A DNA stretch of 9,600 bases from Tychonema litorale BBK16 (GTDB lineage: Bacteria; Cyanobacteriota; Cyanobacteriia; Cyanobacteriales; Microcoleaceae): the NCBI RefSeq assembly GCF_021648855.1, contig NZ_JAKJHX010000003.1:73433-83032 (forward strand). Reading direction: 5' to 3'. The notes under the pieces were generated by a model. The model searched no databases. It was not told the DNA's origin and saw nothing but the letters and a program-made list of their open reading frames with translations. Positions 5,923 through 9,600 of this stretch are shown in pieces. The position numbers and the translations under genes were made by a program. The first letter of the stretch is position 1, and the number at the start of each line of letters is the position of its first letter.

Positions 5923-5943
5923 GGAGACGGCAATGCCGTTTCC
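5923..5943. repeat. Palindrome in the leader of the solute-binding protein gene
   Basis: GGAGACGGCA and TGCCGTTTCC flank a single A, giving 10-bp arms with one mismatch. The core ACGGCAATGCCGT type of palindrome looks like a dispersed cyanobacterial repeat, but only one copy is in this window. It overlaps the possible TTG start at 5933. Confidence 0.55.
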
Positions 5944-5977
5944 TTACCCCAAAATAATCGTAGCATGAGCATTGTCA

Positions 5978-5992
5978 GTGTGCAGCGCACAC
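5978..5992. repeat. Perfect 6-bp inverted repeat after higA
   Basis: GTGTGC (5978-5983) and GCACAC (5987-5992) with a 3-nt loop, 8 nt past the higA stop codon on the minus strand. No T-run follows, so it is either a weak terminator, an mRNA-end hairpin or an operator for the next gene. Confidence 0.4.
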
Positions 5993-5999
5993 CTTACGA

Positions 6000-6395
6000 T
6001 TAAATGAACAAGCTAGGTGAGACTTTAAAATAATCACCTAGTGCTTTAGCTTGTGCCTTACTAATCGCTCTTTTCCCATTCACAACCTCGGACACTACGC
6101 CACTCGATCCAATGATACCTACCAAGTCGGCTTGACGGATGCCGCTGGATTCCATGATGTGTTGCAAAATTTCATAGGGTTCAGATTCGATCGGATAGTT
6201 TTCGGTCTCATAAACTTCAATCAGCGTTACCAACAACTTGTATAAAATTCTCTCCTCTGGAGTGCTGTTTTTAGCGAATGTTAGCCGTTCTGCAATTGCC
6301 AGGAGGCGATCGTATTCGTCTTCGGTTTCGATCGCCTTTGGAGCGACTTCTGCCAGCAAGTTGCTATAGGTGGCTCGGTCAAAAGTAAGCATCAT
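6000..6395 (-). CDS. higA: HigA-type antitoxin (XRE helix-turn-helix)
   Basis: The product is 131 aa from ATG 6395 (ATG 6392 is an alternative). The start lies inside the end of the toxin gene, overlapping it by 17 nt, with GGAAAA just upstream. The frame is open further, to 6425, but the extra ten residues would come from reading the toxin's own coding end out of frame. The N-terminal 70 residues are helical and acidic, and the C-terminus (about 75-131) is an XRE helix-turn-helix: EILQHIMESSGIRQADLVGI, a turn, then VVSEVVNGKRAISKAQAKAL. In higBA loci the toxin gene comes first and HigA both blocks HigB and represses the operon. The length matches the family subset with an N-terminal extension before the HTH. 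It stops at TAA 6002-6000. Confidence 0.9.
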   Translation of the reverse strand: MMLTFDRATYSNLLAEVAPKAIETEDEYDRLLAIAERLTFAKNSTPEERILYKLLVTLIEVYETENYPIESEPYEILQHIMESSGIRQADLVGIIGSSGVVSEVVNGKRAISKAQAKALGDYFKVSPSLFI

Positions 6396-6678
6396 TTTTC
6401 CATTTGTCTTTGTCGTATTCAGCATGGGTTAGAAAATATTTGTAAAAAATAGTTTGATCCTCGTAGTTGATGCCGAGAATCAGGCGATATTTGTTGCCTT
6501 TAATATTAAAGACGGTGAAGTTTCCTACTGCTTCGGCATCCCGGAACTCTTTGCGGACATCCTCCAAATTCTCCCATTTTGCGTTCTTGAATTTTTTATT
6601 CAAGGTATCAATTTCACTTTTGACATCGGGATACTGGGCAGCATCGTCACGGAGCTTGCTTATCGAAATTAGGTGCAT
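6379..6678 (-). CDS. higB: HigB-type toxin, ribosome-dependent mRNA interferase
   Basis: A 99-aa protein from ATG 6678, full length for HigB toxins of the RelE-fold HigB_toxin family. Its parts fit the family: N-terminal SISKLRDDAAQYPDVKSEID, central FTVFNIKGNKYRLILGINY and C-terminal YKYFLTHAEYDKDKWKNDAY. The last carries the T-H-x-x-Y-D-K signature near residues 84-90. These toxins cut mRNA at the ribosome A site and stop translation. The gene is intact and overlaps higA by 17 nt, so the pair is probably translationally coupled. No clear ribosome site precedes the start, where the sequence is A-rich. A promoter with an operator-like palindrome lies about 70 nt upstream. Unlike the PIN module at 1029-1703, this TA pair looks functional. 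Confidence 0.92.
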   Translation of the reverse strand: MHLISISKLRDDAAQYPDVKSEIDTLNKKFKNAKWENLEDVRKEFRDAEAVGNFTVFNIKGNKYRLILGINYEDQTIFYKYFLTHAEYDKDKWKNDAYF

Positions 6679-6745
6679 GATATATTATTTTTTGGGGGTT
6701 TTTGTTTTTTTTCATTTTTGCCACAGATACATTGCTTCATAGATC

Positions 6746-6777
6746 CTTATACTCTCATTTTGAGAGCAATATGTCAA
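6746..6777 (-). promoter_or_regulatory. Candidate higBA promoter with operator palindrome
   Basis: On the minus strand TTGACA (6777-6772) and TATAAG (6751-6746) are 20 nt apart. Between them lies the perfect palindrome CTCTCA-TTT-TGAGAG (6752-6766, plus strand). The spacer is longer than the usual 17, so the true -10 may differ. A palindrome in this position is where HigA would be expected to bind for autorepression. Confidence 0.5.
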
Positions 6778-6853
6778 GGCCCAATTACTATCACTCATAA
6801 GATGGAAGTCACCGATACCCAGATAGTTGTTTCTAACTTGCTATCATAAGAAC

Positions 6854-6938
6854 TCCCAATGCCCCATTCCCCATGCCCGATGCCCAATGCCCCAATTCCC
6901 GATGCCCAATGCCCAATGCCCAATGCCCAATGCCCAAA
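6854..6938. repeat. Heptanucleotide STRR, ATGCCCA type
   Basis: Five perfect ATGCCCA units run from 6902 to 6936, with degenerate units (TGCCCCA, TTCCCGA, TGCCCGA) reaching back to about 6854. Seven-base STRRs are a known feature of filamentous cyanobacterial intergenic DNA. The block lies just beyond the 3' end of the cyclase gene. Confidence 0.9.
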
Positions 6939-6946
6939 TACTACAT

Positions 6947-8458
6947 TCATTTGAGAAAAGATCGCCAATCCCGACAGCGTTTTAGATAAACACGAGCCAC
7001 CCGATCGATCGGATTTCTCCGTAAATACTCTTCAAATAATTTTCCCGCTTCTCGGAACTTCTGGCGATCGCACAAAAACATAGCTTCATTATACATATCC
7101 AAATTTTCTAGCTTTGCCGATAGAACTTCCGCAGGATCGGCATCAAATACTTCATAGACTGTCACAAATTTAGATTTACCTTTCATCTGTACCTTATCCA
7201 CGATGCGAATAGCATAATCAGCCGGATTTTCTAACCTCTCAAAAGTTGCCTGAGAAATTAACAGCGGTATCCCATAATTTTTCGTCAATTCTTCAATCCG
7301 AGAAGCCACATTAACTGCATCACTAATCACAGTGCTATCCATACGGCTTTTGCCACCAACAGTCCCTAGCATCAAAGAACCGGTATTAATCCCAACACCA
7401 ATTTGAATCGGAATGTACCCCATACTTTCACGGTGTTGGTTGTATCCAGTCAGGATATGTAGCATCTCAATACCGGCTTTAACTGCATCATCCGCACAGC
7501 CACTAAACAGAGCCATAATTGCATCACCAATATATTTGTCAATAAACCCATTATGGCTGGTAATCACAGGCTCCATCCGCGAAAGGTAAGCATTGATAAA
7601 ATTAAAATTTTCTTGCGGATTCATGGTTTCAGAAAGCGTTGTGAAATCGCGGATATCCGAAAATAACACCGACATCTCCTCCTGTACTTGGTCGCCTAAA
7701 TTGACATCAATAATACTTTCATATCCCAGCAAATAGAGAAATTGATGGGGTACAAATCGCCCGTAAGCATCTGTTAATTCTGATTCAGCATCAAGAGAAT
7801 TTTTCAAGCTTTGATTGAGTTCAGAAAGTTCATGAATAAACTTATGGCGCTCGGCTTCGGCTTGTTTGCGTTCTGTGATATCTTGAATAACCGCGATCGC
7901 AAAAGCAACTTTCTCCTCTTCATCAAAAATTGGCGTACCCCAACCCTCGATCGGGACTTTCTTATCTGGTTGATGAATTTCCATATCCTCAGCCGTCGAA
8001 GTTTCCCCCCGCAAAGCTCGGACAATCGGCAAATTCTCAAACGGATAAATCGTATCAGTTCCCGCCACATAAATTTGATAAACTTCTGACAAGTCCTCAA
8101 TAGCATTTAAAGGCACAACTCCTTGCCCCAGCAACTGCTGTCCCGCACGATTGACGTAGTAAGGTTGACCCAGGGCATCGATCACAGCCACCCCAATCGG
8201 AATAGCTTCGAGAAACCGAGCCAGCTTGATTTCGCCTTCCCGCACCGCCTCCAATGCCCGATCCTGCAATTCGCTAGTAAGACTATCAGAGTGTTCAGCA
8301 GTAGTTTCCAGCAAAATCTCCAGATCCGCTTTTTCCTCCTTCAAGTCTTCCACTTGCTGGCGCAATCTTTCTATCTCCAAAAGTAGCTGTTCTCTCGATA
8401 TTTGTTCTTCTAACATAACCCTAGAACTTGCGCCTTTACCAACAGACAATTGCATCAT
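6947..8458 (-). CDS. PAS-domain class III adenylate cyclase
   Basis: 503 aa. The N-terminus is soluble, with a coiled coil at about 17-75. A PAS domain follows (about 76-200, [20 protein letters not shown] to [10 protein letters not shown]), then a linker helix and a class III cyclase domain (about 255-440). Both metal Asp are present, D268 (FSDIRDFT) and D312 ([12 protein letters not shown]), with the transition-state pair N383/R387 (AVNVASR). K308 and T376 occupy the purine-specifying positions. Lys plus Thr is the class IIIb pattern of ATP-using cyclases, of which Spirulina CyaC is a bicarbonate-responsive example. The product should therefore be cAMP; bicarbonate response is inference. 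The C-terminal tail (about 445-495) looks like a single TPR-like helical hairpin. No transmembrane segment is seen. It starts 29 nt after the STAS gene and is the last gene of the cluster; two adjacent ATGs (8458, 8455) are possible starts, with a weak ribosome site. Confidence 0.93.
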   Translation of the reverse strand: MMQLSVGKGASSRVMLEEQISREQLLLEIERLRQQVEDLKEEKADLEILLETTAEHSDSLTSELQDRALEAVREGEIKLARFLEAIPIGVAVIDALGQPYYVNRAGQQLLGQGVVPLNAIEDLSEVYQIYVAGTDTIYPFENLPIVRALRGETSTAEDMEIHQPDKKVPIEGWGTPIFDEEEKVAFAIAVIQDITERKQAEAERHKFIHELSELNQSLKNSLDAESELTDAYGRFVPHQFLYLLGYESIIDVNLGDQVQEEMSVLFSDIRDFTTLSETMNPQENFNFINAYLSRMEPVITSHNGFIDKYIGDAIMALFSGCADDAVKAGIEMLHILTGYNQHRESMGYIPIQIGVGINTGSLMLGTVGGKSRMDSTVISDAVNVASRIEELTKNYGIPLLISQATFERLENPADYAIRIVDKVQMKGKSKFVTVYEVFDADPAEVLSAKLENLDMYNEAMFLCDRQKFREAGKLFEEYLRRNPIDRVARVYLKRCRDWRSFLK

Positions 8459-8487
8459 ATTCTCAACCCAAAAGATGCTGGCAATTC

Positions 8488-8832
8488 CTATAATAATTCC
8501 AAAATTAAAGCAGGCATGAGGCGCTGCAAATTCTTTAAAGATTTAGCTTGCCAAGCAACAGATTGAGAGCCTTGTACGACCATTTTTGCCCCAGCTTTTT
8601 TTCGCACCTGAATAATGAACTTCGACAGCATACTGATACCTGAACTGTTCAAAAAATCTAACTGCTGCAAATTCAGAGTAATTTTTCCCGCATCCCCATC
8701 GACTACCTCGCCTAGCAACTTGGCAATTGGCTGGTATTCTTCAGGCCCGGTTAGTCGTAAAGACCCCGAAAAACTCACCGTCGTTGTCTCTCGATCGTAG
8801 CAGATGCGGTATTGTTCTGTCTTAATTTCCAT
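8488..8832 (-). CDS. STAS-domain protein (anti-sigma factor antagonist type)
   Basis: 114 aa, a single STAS domain. The core strand and phosphorylation loop are visible: ITLNLQQLDFLNSSGISMLS (51-70). S63/S64 stand where SpoIIAA and RsbV carry their regulated Ser, although the preceding Asp of those proteins is Asn (N62) here. STAS proteins of this class bind and release a HATPase-fold kinase according to Ser phosphorylation. The neighbour directly upstream is such an ATPase-fold protein, with a 44-nt gap that contains a strong AAGGAG. That site is 14 nt from ATG 8832, farther than usual, and there is no alternative start nearer to it. The downstream neighbour is the cyclase. The family is certain; the partner relationships are inferred from gene order. 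Confidence 0.92.
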   Translation of the reverse strand: MEIKTEQYRICYDRETTTVSFSGSLRLTGPEEYQPIAKLLGEVVDGDAGKITLNLQQLDFLNSSGISMLSKFIIQVRKKAGAKMVVQGSQSVAWQAKSLKNLQRLMPALILELL

Positions 8833-8876
8833 TTCGGCGAAAAAATCTCCTTAAACACAATCAATGCCAGCTCAGC

Positions 8877-9482
8877 TTATACTGTTAGTTGCACCATTGT
8901 TGTCACTGCAATCACTTCCGGGTCTTTTTGCACAATCTCGAACTTCCATCCCATCTTAGCGCTATAGTCGTTGAGCATAGTCAACAAGCCTAACCCAGAG
9001 CCGCTACAGTTTTCATCCGCAGCATTTTTTTCCAACCGCTCAATATACATCTCACTGGGATCGCAAACCAGCAACTTCTGAATATAAGCCTGAAATTTCT
9101 CAACTGATAGTGGTGGAATACTGTTGGCAACTGAGAAGATCAGTCCATTCTCCTCTAATTGCAGTTTAATATCGATCGGGTAGTGCGAATTTTCATCGTT
9201 AAACTTCATTGCATTCTCCAATAACTCATTAGCAATATAGCTAACCGCACTTTTAATCTCAGCTTGTCTTGTCAGTGCTGAGGAATCCTCATGATTCCCA
9301 GGAAAAAAAGTCGTCAGGTAGTCAGCGAGGAAATCAGCCGATAAACCGTTGTTCCGCCACCGCTGTTTCAGGGGAATAGAACTAGGAGAAAATCCAATGA
9401 TCAAGTATTCCTGGCTGGGAGTCGGTTCAATGAAATCACCGAAGGTTTGAATCATATTGACTTGTCTATTCTCTGTTTTCAT
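8877..9482 (-). CDS. HATPase-fold regulator, anti-sigma factor/switch-kinase-like, degenerate G1 box
   Basis: 201 aa. The C-terminal two thirds look like a GHKL ATPase fold. The N-box is clear (ELLENAMKF, E86 to N90), and so is the glycine-rich G2-like box (SGSGLGLLTML, 160-170). The usual G1 box with DxGxG is not recognisable; the strand reads GLIFSVANSIPP instead. ATP binding may therefore be altered or lost. Residues 1-70 form an uncharacterised head. The gene lies directly before a STAS gene, which suggests a SpoIIAB/RsbW-like role of binding, and perhaps phosphorylating, the STAS protein. ATG 9482 stands 2 nt from a TTATTTG STRR, leaving no room for a ribosome site; ATG 9455 is an alternative start. 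I do not recognise a named subfamily with confidence. Confidence 0.8.
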   Translation of the reverse strand: MKTENRQVNMIQTFGDFIEPTPSQEYLIIGFSPSSIPLKQRWRNNGLSADFLADYLTTFFPGNHEDSSALTRQAEIKSAVSYIANELLENAMKFNDENSHYPIDIKLQLEENGLIFSVANSIPPLSVEKFQAYIQKLLVCDPSEMYIERLEKNAADENCSGSGLGLLTMLNDYSAKMGWKFEIVQKDPEVIAVTTMVQLTV

Positions 9483-9484
9483 TT

Positions 9485-9534
9485 GTTATTTGTTATTGGT
9501 TATTTGTTATTGGTTATTTAGTTATTTGTTATTT
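9485..9534. repeat. Heptanucleotide STRR, GTTATT(T/G) type
   Basis: Seven GTTATTT or GTTATTG units start at 9485, 9492, 9499, 9506, 9513, 9521 and 9528, with one extra A at 9520. On the minus strand the block ends 2 nt before ATG 9482, so it forms the leader of the HATPase-like gene. Confidence 0.92.
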
Positions 9535-9546
9535 GTCAGTTGCAGT

Positions 9547-9600
9547 GCCCTATGCCCTATGCCCTATGCCCTATGCCCTATGCCCTATGCCCTATGCCCT
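9547..9600. repeat. Heptanucleotide STRR, GCCCTAT type, running off the window
   Basis: Seven perfect GCCCTAT units from 9547 to 9595 and a partial eighth to the edge. It differs by one base per unit from the ATGCCCA repeat at 6902-6936 when registers are matched. Its full length cannot be seen. Confidence 0.93.

Noticed and set aside
7811..8519. Several plus-strand frames of 87-97 codons opposite the cyclase, and a minus frame at 7804-8106
   Set aside because: All overlap the intact PAS-cyclase reading frame and are compositionally driven shadows.

Overview
The window reads as chromosome of a filamentous cyanobacterium, most likely an Oscillatoriales/Microcoleus-type genome. The evidence is the abundance of the HIP1 octamer GCGATCGC, blocks of 7-bp short tandem repeats (STRRs), WD40 and pentapeptide-repeat proteins, and small toxin-antitoxin (TA) modules among decayed copies. 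The genus is inference; the cyanobacterial call rests mainly on HIP1 plus STRRs.

Layout, left to right. 1-588 (+) is the 3' end of a WD40 repeat gene. 598-1029 is a repeat zone: a long imperfect palindrome, then nine 24-bp units of which eight carry a perfect HIP1 site. 1029-1703 (-) is a TA operon: a ribbon-helix-helix type antitoxin followed directly by a VapC-like PIN toxin that is split by one in-frame TGA. A half copy of the palindromic repeat lies on its other side (1774-1879). 1893-2838 (-) holds a 90-aa gene of unknown function, a small DUF2281/antitoxin-like gene with a near-consensus promoter, and a broken second copy of the 90-aa gene. 2941-3318 (+) is a mannose-6-phosphate isomerase type II cupin with a clear terminator. 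From there everything is on the minus strand: an exported pentapeptide-repeat protein (3421-4080), a family 5 extracellular solute-binding lipoprotein (4239-5897), and a higBA TA pair (6000-6678). The last block is a three-gene signalling cluster (6947-9482) transcribed as HATPase-like regulator, STAS protein, then PAS-adenylate cyclase. It is bracketed by heptanucleotide STRRs at 6854-6938 and 9485-9600.

The three signalling genes make the most coherent functional unit. An anti-sigma-factor-like ATPase-fold protein and a STAS anti-anti-sigma-like protein are the two halves of a partner switch, and the third gene is a class III cyclase whose residues predict ATP as substrate. The likely output is cAMP, possibly tuned by the switch; this coupling is inference from gene order. 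The left 2.9 kb is accessory and decaying: TA genes, duplicated and frameshifted small genes, and repeat elements.

I found no tRNA, rRNA, CRISPR array or transposase. No wholly new system is demonstrated. The observations most worth following are the HIP1 array, the direct repeat copies flanking the split TA operon, and the partner-switch/cyclase operon.
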